DNA of 5,558 bases. Origin: Anaerolineae bacterium (GTDB lineage: Bacteria; Chloroflexota; Anaerolineae; 4572-78; J111). This document shows positions 1 through 5,450 of this stretch, piece after piece. The notes below the pieces were generated by a model. The model saw only the letters and a list, made by a program, of their open reading frames with translations. It was not told the origin of the DNA and ran no database searches. The position numbers and the translations under genes were made by a program. The stretch lies in assembly GCA_020433785.1 (NCBI GenBank), contig JAGRCC010001090.1, positions 3,895 through 9,452 of the forward strand, given 5' to 3'. Position 1 is the stretch's first letter, and each line of letters starts with the position of its first letter.

Positions 1-302
1 CGTCGGTCAAAAAAACGGGCAAGATCGTGCTGGCCTCCGATGCCTGCGAGCGCGGCTCGTTCCTGCACACGATGGCCTCCAACATCAGCCAAATCGCCTT
101 CGATGACCTGGATGGGCCGGTGGCGGTTGTCGGGGCGCGCAACTGGATCACGCCGCCGGCTGAGTTGGAGGACGCGTTTTTCCCGCAGAAAGAATGGATC
201 ATCGACACCCTCCACGAACGGATTTTACCGCTGCCAAACCATCAGGTGAGTACGATCCAGACGGCCGACGAGCTTTTGCGCCGGAATCGGTTGGGGGTTT
301 AA
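1..302 (+). CDS. 2-oxo-acid dehydrogenase E1 component, beta subunit (C-terminal end, 5'-truncated)
   Basis: Reading starts in frame at base 3 (TCG) and ends at TAA 300-302, so about 99 C-terminal residues are present and the gene begins outside the window. The segment looks like the transketolase C-terminal (E1-beta) domain. It has a [14 protein letters not shown] strand/loop near its start, then AFDDLDGPV, then the [19 protein letters not shown] stretch. The last of these matches the usual 'P.P....LE..F.P' end of E1-beta proteins. In the family, this subunit pairs with E1-alpha to decarboxylate a 2-oxo acid with thiamine diphosphate and pass the acyl group to lipoyl-E2, in the cytoplasm. 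Pyruvate and branched-chain 2-oxo acids are both possible substrates; the fragment does not discriminate. The apparent GTG at 27 is internal, because the frame is open to the window edge. No clear terminator is visible after the stop. The gene is functionally unrelated to the cobalt operon behind it. Confidence 0.8.
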   Translation, partial: SVKKTGKIVLASDACERGSFLHTMASNISQIAFDDLDGPVAVVGARNWITPPAELEDAFFPQKEWIIDTLHERILPLPNHQVSTIQTADELLRRNRLGV

Positions 303-339
303 AGCAGGGCGAAACCAACCATTCGATTCCGATCTATAT

Positions 340-368
340 TTGCTTATCTCGCCCACTGTCGATATAAT
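340..368 (+). promoter_or_regulatory. Sigma70-like promoter for the cobalt uptake operon
   Basis: TTGCTT at 340-345 (4/6 match to TTGACA) and a perfect TATAAT at 363-368 are separated by exactly 17 bp. Transcription would start near 375, just ahead of the cobalamin riboswitch, which is where a leader promoter should sit. The hexamers and spacing are seen directly; use by the housekeeping sigma factor is inferred. Confidence 0.7.
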
Positions 369-387
369 GCGCAGATAATATCATACC

Positions 388-580
<193 letters not shown>

Positions 581-648
581 AGCTTTGCATCGCCTCGTGG
601 GAAGGACGTGGAAGCAGGTAGTACGACAGAAAAGTTTCGTCGTTTGCA

Positions 649-682
649 CCCGACCTTCACTCACAAGGTCGGGTTTTTGTTT
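649..682 (+). terminator. Riboswitch-controlled intrinsic terminator
   Basis: CCCGACCTT (649-657) and AAGGTCGGG (665-673) form a perfect 9-bp stem with a 7-nt loop. TTTTTGTTTG follows immediately (674-683). The terminator lies between the aptamer and the cbiM ribosome binding site, so it is the likely output of the riboswitch. AGGTCG at 562-567, inside the 3' B12 box, is identical to the terminator's 3' arm (666-671). It could pair with CGACCT 651-656 as an antiterminator when ligand is absent. The stem is seen directly; the switching mechanism is inferred. Confidence 0.88.
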
Positions 683-716
683 GTATTGGGTAGGTAACAA
701 AGAGGGCGAGGTTAAG

Positions 717-1478
717 ATGACATTTAATAAACGACTACGCTGGAGTATGATGCTGGCGCTGCCTCTGCTGGCAGGGGTTCGCTTAGCCTGGGCCTATCCG
801 GTCGCGGCTCCGCCGAGTATGCATATCATGGAAGGATTTCTGCCCTTCGGCTGGGCTGTTTTTTGGTGGCTGGTGGCGCTGCCGTTTTGGATTATCGGCT
901 TCATCAAAGTTAAGCGATTACTGACCGAGAAGCCGGAACAGCGGTTGTTGTTGGGGCTGGCCGGCGGCTTTATCTTTGTCCTGAGCGCCTTGAAAATTCC
1001 CAGTGTGACCGGCTCCAGCAGCCATCCCACCGGCACCGGTTTAGGCACCATTCTTTTTGGCCCGTTTATTGTGGGCATCTTGGGTACGATTGCCTTAATC
1101 TTCCAAGCGTTGCTAGTCGCCCACGGCGGCATTTCGACTCTGGGCGCGAATGCCATGAGCATGGCCATCGGCGGGCCATTGATTGCCTATGGGGTGTGGC
1201 GGCTGTTGCGGGGTAAAGTACCAGCCTATCTGAACGTTTTTCTAACGGCATTCGTGGCCGATTTAGCGACCTACGTCATCACTACCACGCAACTGGCGCT
1301 GGCGTTTCCGGACCCGGTGAGTGGCTTTATGGGTTCGTGGTTGACCTTCGCCAGTATCTTTGCTTTAACTCAAATTCCACTAGCCATTGCCGAGGGCATT
1401 CTGACCGTCTTGATCTTTAATGCCCTCCAAACATCCGCGACTACGGAAATGCAATCTTTAGGTTTACAGGAGGCGTAA
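717..1478 (+). CDS. cbiM: CbiM, substrate-specific membrane component of the cobalt ECF transporter
   Basis: The protein has 253 residues and is the metal-selecting membrane component of the CbiMNQO energy-coupling-factor Co2+ importer. A basic start (KRLRW) and hydrophobic stretch (about residues 11-26, ending AWA) look like a cleavable signal sequence. The family hallmark MHIMEGFLP begins at M35-H36; in this family the mature N-terminal Met-His pair helps bind the metal. Other landmarks are [12 protein letters not shown] (99-110, with H103), [20 protein letters not shown] (135-154), ADLATYV (181-187) and [11 protein letters not shown] (219-229). Several hydrophobic helices span the rest. 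ATG 717 is chosen over the in-frame upstream ATG at 585 because AGAGGG (701-706) lies about 10 bp ahead of it. The 585 start would also put coding sequence across the riboswitch terminator. The stop TAA overlaps the cbiN start (TAATG). Expression should be repressed by cobalamin through the leader. One oddity is eight residues (YPVAAPPS) between the AWA signal-type site and MHIMEG. Confidence 0.95.
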   Translation: MTFNKRLRWSMMLALPLLAGVRLAWAYPVAAPPSMHIMEGFLPFGWAVFWWLVALPFWIIGFIKVKRLLTEKPEQRLLLGLAGGFIFVLSALKIPSVTGSSSHPTGTGLGTILFGPFIVGILGTIALIFQALLVAHGGISTLGANAMSMAIGGPLIAYGVWRLLRGKVPAYLNVFLTAFVADLATYVITTTQLALAFPDPVSGFMGSWLTFASIFALTQIPLAIAEGILTVLIFNALQTSATTEMQSLGLQEA

Positions 1479-1813
1479 TGATGGGTTCACAAGTCCAAAA
1501 CCAACCTAAACGGCTCGGTGCGGGCCTCATTATTTTGGGTGTCGTCGCGATTGTTTTGCTAATGGCTATCCCCCTATTCGTTGTTGGAGACAGCCAGTTT
1601 GGCGGATCAGATAATGCCGGTGCCGAGGCGATTACTGTCATCGCCCCCGACTATAACTCGGAATGGATCACTAACTTTTGGGCGCCCCCGGGCGGCGAGA
1701 CAGAAAGCATGCTGTTTGCGCTCCAGGCCACGGTCGGCGGCATTCTCATCGGCTATCTGTTTGGTTATTTGCGGGGGCGGAAATCGGCCCAACAATCATC
1801 ACCGGATAGTTAA
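1478..1813 (+). CDS. cbiN: CbiN, small accessory membrane protein of the cobalt transporter
   Basis: This 111-residue protein has two membrane segments, about 14-36 and 77-97, joined by an extracytoplasmic loop. The loop carries the family block FGGSDNAGAEAI (41-52) and a PDYNSEW stretch. The second helix is preceded by ESMLFALQA, also typical of CbiN. In the family, CbiN binds CbiM and is needed for Co2+ uptake, although it is not part of the ATPase module. The start ATG 1478 overlaps the cbiM stop. A strong AGGAGG at 1468-1473 serves it or the adjacent ATG 1481, which has the better 7-bp spacing, so the true N-terminus could be one residue shorter. The N-terminal 13 residues and the C-terminal tail (about 99-111) are polar and probably cytoplasmic. 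The gene is separated from cbiQ by 125 bp containing a hairpin element, unlike the overlapping junctions elsewhere in the operon. Confidence 0.93.
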   Translation: MMGSQVQNQPKRLGAGLIILGVVAIVLLMAIPLFVVGDSQFGGSDNAGAEAITVIAPDYNSEWITNFWAPPGGETESMLFALQATVGGILIGYLFGYLRGRKSAQQSSPDS

Positions 1814-1854
1814 TGAAGAACGTGTTGGACGGTTGGTGTTGAACCATTGATTTC

Positions 1855-1913
1855 TGGAGCGTCAAAGTTTACTTTGACTTAAGGTGAATGACAAAGCAAG
1901 CTTCGTCGCTCCA
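1855..1913 (+). repeat. Hairpin-rich 59-bp intergenic element, copy 1 (cbiN-cbiQ gap)
   Basis: The element is bounded by TGGAGC (1855-1860) and its inverse GCTCCA (1908-1913). Inside are GTCAAAG-TTTA-CTTTGAC (1861-1878) and GACAAAGC-AA-GCTTCGTC (1890-1907, one mismatch), separated by 11 bp. It is the reverse complement of the element at 3887-3946. The first 24 bp are identical, as is a second run of 15 bp, while the middle is diverged. It ends 26 bp before the cbiQ start codon, so in the cbi transcript it would fold just upstream of the cbiQ ribosome binding site. It has no U-tract and so is not a classical terminator. A short non-autonomous repeat (REP- or MITE-like) is the likely class. Confidence 0.85.
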
Positions 1914-1924
1914 ATTATATTAGC

Positions 1925-1930
1925 AGGGGA
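1925..1930 (+). promoter_or_regulatory. Ribosome binding site supporting the TTG start of cbiQ
   Basis: AGGGGA lies 8 bp upstream of TTG 1939. No ATG or GTG occurs in this frame close enough to replace it while keeping the conserved CbiQ N-terminus, so this site decides the start. Confidence 0.7.
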
Positions 1931-1938
1931 ACTCATCT

Positions 1939-2715
1939 TTGCATATCATCGACTGCTATGCTTACAGCAATAAAATTCGGGCGGTGGACCCGGCCCAAAA
2001 AGCTGGGCTGGCCATAATTGTCCTGGGGTTGTGTTTGGTGTTTAACCATCCGGCGGTGAGTTTGCTGGCGGTGGCCTGGATGTGGGGGTTGGCGGTATGG
2101 CAGGCCGGACTGCCGGTGTTTGTTTTTGGCCGGGTATTGCTGGCTGAACTCTTCTTTCTGGCCTTAGCTACAGTAGCAGTAGCGCTCAGCGTTAGCCTTA
2201 GCGTTCCGGCCAATCCGGAGGCATGGCTGCTGCCGCTCGGCCCGGTGTGGATATCGTCTACCCCGGACGATATCTTTAAAGCGGTTAATCTGGTGCTTCG
2301 CGCGCTGGGAGCGGCGTCGGCGATGAACTTCCTGGCTTTGACCACACCGCTGGTCGATCTGGTCGAGCTGCTGCGCCGGCTGCGGTTTTCGCCCATTCTT
2401 ATCGATCTAATGACCGTGATGTACCGTTTTATCTTTGTATTGATGGAAAGTCTCAATCGCATGTACGTTGCTCAGGACAGCCGGCTGGGTTACAGCTCCT
2501 ATTGGCGGGGAATGTCGAGCGCGGGGCTACTGGGCAGCCGGCTGTTCATCGAGGCCTTCCAGCGCAGCCAGCGATTGCAAACGGCGCTCGATGCCCGGGG
2601 GTATGAGGGCGGTCATCTGCAAGTGTTGTCGACGACCTATTACCGCAGTGACAAATTGTTGGCGATGAGTGCGGCTGCGATCCTTAGCCTGGCTGCCGCC
2701 TGGCTGGTGTTATAA
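1939..2715 (+). CDS. cbiQ: CbiQ, transmembrane coupling (T) component of the cobalt ECF transporter
   Basis: This 258-residue membrane protein is the ECF T component that links CbiM to the CbiO ATPase. The N-terminus (MHIIDCYAYSNKIRAVDP) follows the usual CbiQ pattern of a short polar start with a Y/N-rich segment, then K21 and the first helix. Hydrophobic segments fall at about 22-36, 38-55, 58-90, 116-137 and 241-258. The cytoplasmic coupling region carries two Arg-containing coupling motifs: AQDSRLG (178-184) and the classic ALDARGYEGG (216-225, A219-R220-G221). In T components these arginine motifs contact the ATPase grooves. Translation starts at TTG 1939 with AGGGGA 8 bp upstream. The stop TAA overlaps the cbiO ATG (TAATG), implying translational coupling. 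The gene is part of the riboswitch-controlled operon, but it is separated from cbiN by the 59-bp hairpin element, which could alter its expression relative to cbiMN. Confidence 0.93.
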   Translation: MHIIDCYAYSNKIRAVDPAQKAGLAIIVLGLCLVFNHPAVSLLAVAWMWGLAVWQAGLPVFVFGRVLLAELFFLALATVAVALSVSLSVPANPEAWLLPLGPVWISSTPDDIFKAVNLVLRALGAASAMNFLALTTPLVDLVELLRRLRFSPILIDLMTVMYRFIFVLMESLNRMYVAQDSRLGYSSYWRGMSSAGLLGSRLFIEAFQRSQRLQTALDARGYEGGHLQVLSTTYYRSDKLLAMSAAAILSLAAAWLVL

Positions 2716-3458
2716 TGGCCTTGCTTGAATTCGCCGATGTCTACTACCGCTATCCGGGCCAGGATCGCTTCGCCTTGGATGGGTTAACGGTTACCTTTCC
2801 CGGCGGCGAAAATATCGCCCTGATCGGCCGCAATGGGGCCGGTAAATCGACCCTGTTCTTACATTGCAATGGGCTGTACCGGCCGGACGCCGGCGAAGTG
2901 CGCTTTGGCGGCCGGCCGCTGGCTTACGACCGGAAGTCGCTTAAGGTGTTGCGGCAGCATGTGGGCGTGGTTTTCCAAAATGCCGATGAGCAGTTGTTTA
3001 GCGCCAGTGTAGCCCAAGACATCAGTTTTGGCCCTTTTAATTTGGGGTTAACCGAATCGGAAGTCCGCCGCCGGGTACAGATGGCGGCCGAATTATGCGA
3101 GGTGGTCGAGATGTTGGAACGGCCGACCCACGCCCTCAGCGGTGGGGAAAAGGCGCGCGTGGCGCTGGCCGGCGTGCTGGCCATGGATCCCGATATCCTC
3201 ATCAGCGATGAACTGATGGCCAATCTCGATCCCTGGGGCCGGCGGCGTATCTTCGATATTTTCAAGCGGCTGCACCAGCGCGGCAAAACCATCGTGCTGG
3301 CCACGCACGACCTCAATGTTGTGCGCCGGTGGGCCACTTATGTGGTGGTCATGGCCGGCGGTCGAGCGGCCTTTGCCGGGTCGCCGGATGATTTGCTGGC
3401 CAATCAAGCGGTGCTGGCCGAAACCGGTCTGGCCCAGGTTTGGTTTGACGAAATCTAA
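2715..3458 (+). CDS. cbiO: CbiO, ATP-binding protein of the cobalt ECF transporter
   Basis: This 247-residue cytoplasmic ABC ATPase powers Co2+ import with CbiQ. Motifs appear in order: Walker A GRNGAGKST (38-46), Q-loop VFQNADEQLF (86-95, Q88), signature LSGGEKARVALA (141-152), Walker B ILISDE (161-166) with catalytic E166, D-loop NLDP (170-173) and H-loop ATHD (196-199, H198). The QNxDxQLF stretch is typical of ECF and CbiO-type ATPases. The protein is complete but a little shorter than CbiO proteins of about 270 residues. Unusually, the canonical proline and Thr/Ser after the Walker B 'DE' are replaced, giving DELMANLDP instead of DEPTxxLDP. All catalytic residues are kept, so activity is expected. 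The ATG overlaps the cbiQ stop and there is no clear ribosome binding site of its own, so translation probably depends on coupling. It is the last gene of the operon. Confidence 0.95.
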   Translation: MALLEFADVYYRYPGQDRFALDGLTVTFPGGENIALIGRNGAGKSTLFLHCNGLYRPDAGEVRFGGRPLAYDRKSLKVLRQHVGVVFQNADEQLFSASVAQDISFGPFNLGLTESEVRRRVQMAAELCEVVEMLERPTHALSGGEKARVALAGVLAMDPDILISDELMANLDPWGRRRIFDIFKRLHQRGKTIVLATHDLNVVRRWATYVVVMAGGRAAFAGSPDDLLANQAVLAETGLAQVWFDEI

Positions 3459-3776
3459 AACATTATCTAGGCTTGTGCTAGCCTGACCCTCTCACGTGTA
3501 AGTCAACCGGAATGACGGGCCAATGTAATCTGGCTTACCGTTCCATCCCAAAACCCCATTAGAATAGTAAGTAAGAGGCTGTTTTAACTAGCTGTAAGCG
3601 TCTACCTAAAATAGGCGTCGATGCCGGGTTTTTCTCGGTGCTTGGTAGGAGCATCGTAAGGGTTCTGTAATAATTCGGTGGCAATACTGCATAAAGCTAC
3701 GATAATGCCTCAGGCGAATGACCCTATTCAACCCAACCTGGCTGATTTGCTACGACAATAAAAATCGTGCTTTAGT
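3459..3776. other. Gene-free intergenic stretch after cbiO
   Basis: No convincing gene is seen on either strand. A 5-bp hairpin, AGGCT 3469-3473 with AGCCT 3480-3484, follows the cbiO stop but lacks a T-tract, so it is at best a weak terminator. A structured-looking patch lies at 3602-3656. CGATGC 3619-3624 is inverse to GCATCG 3651-3656, and CTACC 3602-3606 is inverse to GGTAG 3644-3648. GATAAT at 3701-3706 resembles a -10 box but has no good -35 partner. GCTACG recurs at 3696, 3749 and 3796 with AT-rich tails. The promoter of the downstream importer operon presumably lies in this stretch but could not be fixed. Confidence 0.6.
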
Positions 3777-3825
3777 TCGTAGTAAGCCCTTCAGGGCTAC
3801 GTTATCGCCAAAGCGATTACTACGA
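3777..3825 (+). repeat. 49-bp three-way-junction hairpin element
   Basis: The ends are perfect inverted repeats of at least 8 bp: TCGTAGTA (3777-3784) and TACTACGA (3818-3825). Between them are two hairpins, AGCCCT-TC-AGGGCT (3785-3798) and ATCGC-CAAA-GCGAT (3804-3817), with only 5 unpaired bases (3799-3803) between the arms. Its sequence is unrelated to the TGGAGC elements, but it has the same architecture of an outer stem enclosing short hairpins. It is probably a small non-autonomous repeat; only one copy is in this window, so repetition elsewhere is inferred. Confidence 0.7.
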
Positions 3826-3851
3826 GCCTTTATGGGCAAGGGAGTCAAACA

Positions 3852-3864
3852 GTCCTTACAGGAC
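3852..3864 (+). repeat. Small hairpin between the two repeat elements
   Basis: GTCCT (3852-3856) and AGGAC (3860-3864) form a 5-bp stem with a TAC loop. It may be a remnant of another hairpin unit of the kind seen on either side. There is no T-tract, so it is not a terminator. Confidence 0.4.
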
Positions 3865-3886
3865 GACAGCGAGAATGAAAATTTAT

Positions 3887-3946
3887 TGGAGCGACAAAGC
3901 TTGCTTTGTCACCCACGTTGGGGTCAAAGTAAACTTTGACGCTCCA
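3887..3946 (-). repeat. Hairpin-rich 60-bp intergenic element, copy 2 (inverted relative to copy 1)
   Basis: Read on the + strand, an outer stem TGGAGC/GCTCCA (3887-3892, 3941-3946) encloses three hairpins. These are GACAAAGC-TT-GCTTTGTC (3893-3910), CCCA-CGT-TGGG (3912-3922) and GTCAAAG-TAAA-CTTTGAC (3923-3940). Apart from the loops, only one base (A3911) is left unpaired, so the unit can fold into a cloverleaf. Its reverse complement matches 1855-1913 closely except in the central arm. It ends 29 bp before the start codon of the lipoprotein gene and just ahead of that gene's ribosome binding site. Confidence 0.87.
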
Positions 3947-3974
3947 GATCGCTATTTTCAGAGGAGAAGGTGAC

Positions 3975-5309
3975 ATGAGGAAAAGATTAAACATTAATTT
4001 TGGTTGGTTAGTCATTTTGGTTGGCCTACTGCCATTTTTGGTACAATGCGCTCCGGCCGGTTCCAGCGCCGCCCAAACCCAAACAAAAAATGAACCGGCC
4101 GCTAACAGCCAAATGACGGCCGTCGAGGAGACCGCCCCGCCGGGCGCCGAACCGCCGCCCGGCTACGAAGGTAAAGCCTGGGCTGATATTGTGGCCGATG
4201 CGCACGGCCAAACCGTCAACTGGTATATGTGGGGCGGCCAGGATAATATTAACAACTGGATCAACGGTTTTGTGGCTGATGCGCTCAAAGCGCAGTACGA
4301 TATCACCCTTAACCAGGTGCCGCTCGTCGATACCGTGGAAGCGGTTAACCAAGTTTTAGGTGAAGTCGAAGCCGGGGTCGAAACAGACGGGGTGGTCGAT
4401 ATGATCTGGATCAACGGCGAGAATTTCCATACGCTGCGCCAGGCCGATCTGCTCTACGGGCCGTTCGCCCAATTTTTGCCGAACAGCAGCTACGTGAATT
4501 GGGATGACCCCAGCGTTAGCACCGATCTGGGCTTACCGGTTGACTTTTACGAGTCGCCCTGGGGCAAAGCTCGCATGGTCATCGCCTATGACAGTGCTAA
4601 ACTGCCGGAGCCGCCCACCACCATCGATGGCCTGATCGCCTGGATTAAGACCAACCCCGGCAAATTTACCTATCCGGCCCCACCCGACTTTACCGGCACT
4701 GCTTTCATTACCCATATCTGTTACCACGCGGCCGGCGACTCCCCATCGTTTCCCCTCGAATTTGATGAACAACGTTTCGCCGAGACATTTTCCCCTTGCT
4801 GGGATGTACTTAACGACATCGAGCCCTATCTGTGGCGCGAAGGCCAAACTTATCCCGAAAGCCATGCCCGCCAACAAGATTTATTTGCCAACAGTGAGGT
4901 CTATTTTGATATGGCTTTTAACCCGGCTGAAGCCTCCAGTATGGTCGCCGCCGGCCGCTTCCCGGAAACCACCCGCACCTTTGTCTTTGACTCCGGCACA
5001 GTGGCCAACACTCACTACGTTACCATTCCGGCCAATTCGGCCCACAAAGCCGCGGCGATGGTGCTGGCTAACTTCCTACTGTCACCGGACGCCCAATACA
5101 GCAAAGCCGATGTAGCCAACTGGGGCGATTTCCCGGCCATCGAAGTTTCGCGCCTCAGCCAGGCTTGGCAAGACAAATTCAACGCCCTGCCTCGCGGCGC
5201 GGCCACCCTGCCCAACGATGCGCTCGATAAAAACCGCTTATCCGAACTGCCGGCCACTTGGCGGTTACCAATGGAAAAGGGGTGGGAAGAAAACGTATTG
5301 CAGCGGTAA
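3975..5309 (+). CDS. YnjB-like ABC transporter substrate-binding lipoprotein
   Basis: This 444-residue extracytoplasmic solute-binding protein is of the YnjB type (COG4134 family by recognition). The N-terminus is a lipoprotein-like signal: basic MRKRLNINFG, hydrophobic 11-22, then C25 as the likely lipidated cysteine. Gln at -1 is atypical for a lipobox. An Ala/Pro-rich linker (26-65) precedes the folded domain. Family-like blocks are VNWYMWGGQDNINNWI (81-96), VDMIWINGENFHTL (141-154), LLYGPFAQFLPN (159-170) and ESPWGKARMVIAYD (193-206). ATG 3975 is chosen over the in-frame ATG at 3936 because AGGAGA (3962-3967) lies just upstream of it. The 3936 start would also begin inside the hairpin repeat and spoil the signal peptide. 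The transported substrate of YnjBCD systems is not established, so none is assigned. The next gene looks like its permease. The leader contains the 60-bp cloverleaf repeat, so its expression could be influenced by that structure. Confidence 0.88.
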   Translation: MRKRLNINFGWLVILVGLLPFLVQCAPAGSSAAQTQTKNEPAANSQMTAVEETAPPGAEPPPGYEGKAWADIVADAHGQTVNWYMWGGQDNINNWINGFVADALKAQYDITLNQVPLVDTVEAVNQVLGEVEAGVETDGVVDMIWINGENFHTLRQADLLYGPFAQFLPNSSYVNWDDPSVSTDLGLPVDFYESPWGKARMVIAYDSAKLPEPPTTIDGLIAWIKTNPGKFTYPAPPDFTGTAFITHICYHAAGDSPSFPLEFDEQRFAETFSPCWDVLNDIEPYLWREGQTYPESHARQQDLFANSEVYFDMAFNPAEASSMVAAGRFPETTRTFVFDSGTVANTHYVTIPANSAHKAAAMVLANFLLSPDAQYSKADVANWGDFPAIEVSRLSQAWQDKFNALPRGAATLPNDALDKNRLSELPATWRLPMEKGWEENVLQR

Positions 5310-5318
5310 AGTCAAGAC

Positions 5319-5432
5319 CGCAGGTTGCAGCCCGCCCCATTACCGGTAAAATGGCACCCGATAGATCTACATTTGATAACCCTGCGACCCTGAACCACGC
5401 AACCTTGTAACTCTGCAACCCTGTAATCCTGC
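5319..5432 (+). repeat. Degenerate 8-bp tandem repeat (AACCCTGC-like) with an inverted copy upstream
   Basis: From 5378 to 5432 there are seven consecutive units close to AACCCTGC/T: AACCCTGC, GACCCTG, AACCACGC, AACCTTGT, AACTCTGC, AACCCTGT and AATCCTGC. Six are 8 bp and one is 7 bp. CGCAGGTTGCAG at 5319-5330 is the inverse of such units; it nearly complements CTGCAACCCTG at 5413-5423, so a long hairpin is possible. The array fills most of the gap between the lipoprotein gene and the ribosome binding site of the next gene. Confidence 0.75.
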
Positions 5433-5437
5433 CGCAC

Positions 5438-5444
5438 AAGGAGA
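5438..5444 (+). promoter_or_regulatory. Ribosome binding site supporting the TTG start at 5451
   Basis: AAGGAGA ends 6 bp before TTG 5451, the ideal distance. There is no in-frame ATG nearby until within the predicted hydrophobic region, so this site decides the start. Confidence 0.7.
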
Positions 5445-5450
5445 CGCTGT

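Noticed and set aside
585..716. Longer cbiM start at ATG 585 (44 extra residues)
   Set aside because: It would run coding sequence through the riboswitch expression platform and terminator, has no ribosome binding site, and puts a non-membrane stretch before an obvious signal sequence starting at 717.
3469..3484. Terminator after cbiO
   Set aside because: The stem is only 5 bp and there is no T-tract; it is mentioned in the intergenic entry but not called.
3718..3939. Possible 73-residue gene in the intergenic region
   Set aside because: It lies entirely over the hairpin repeats, has no ribosome binding site, and its peptide is simply the translation of those repeats.
1855..3946. Composite transposon formed by the two inverted elements around cbiQO
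   Set aside because: No transposase lies between them, the copies are short and diverged in the middle, and the enclosed genes are the natural second half of the cbi operon.
3777..3946. CRISPR array
   Set aside because: The units are not evenly spaced direct repeats with unique spacers; they are different palindromic elements.
3887..3946. tRNA gene, because of the cloverleaf layout
   Set aside because: Arm lengths are wrong, the unit is only 60 bp, and there is no T-loop, anticodon-arm or acceptor consensus. The resemblance is only geometric.
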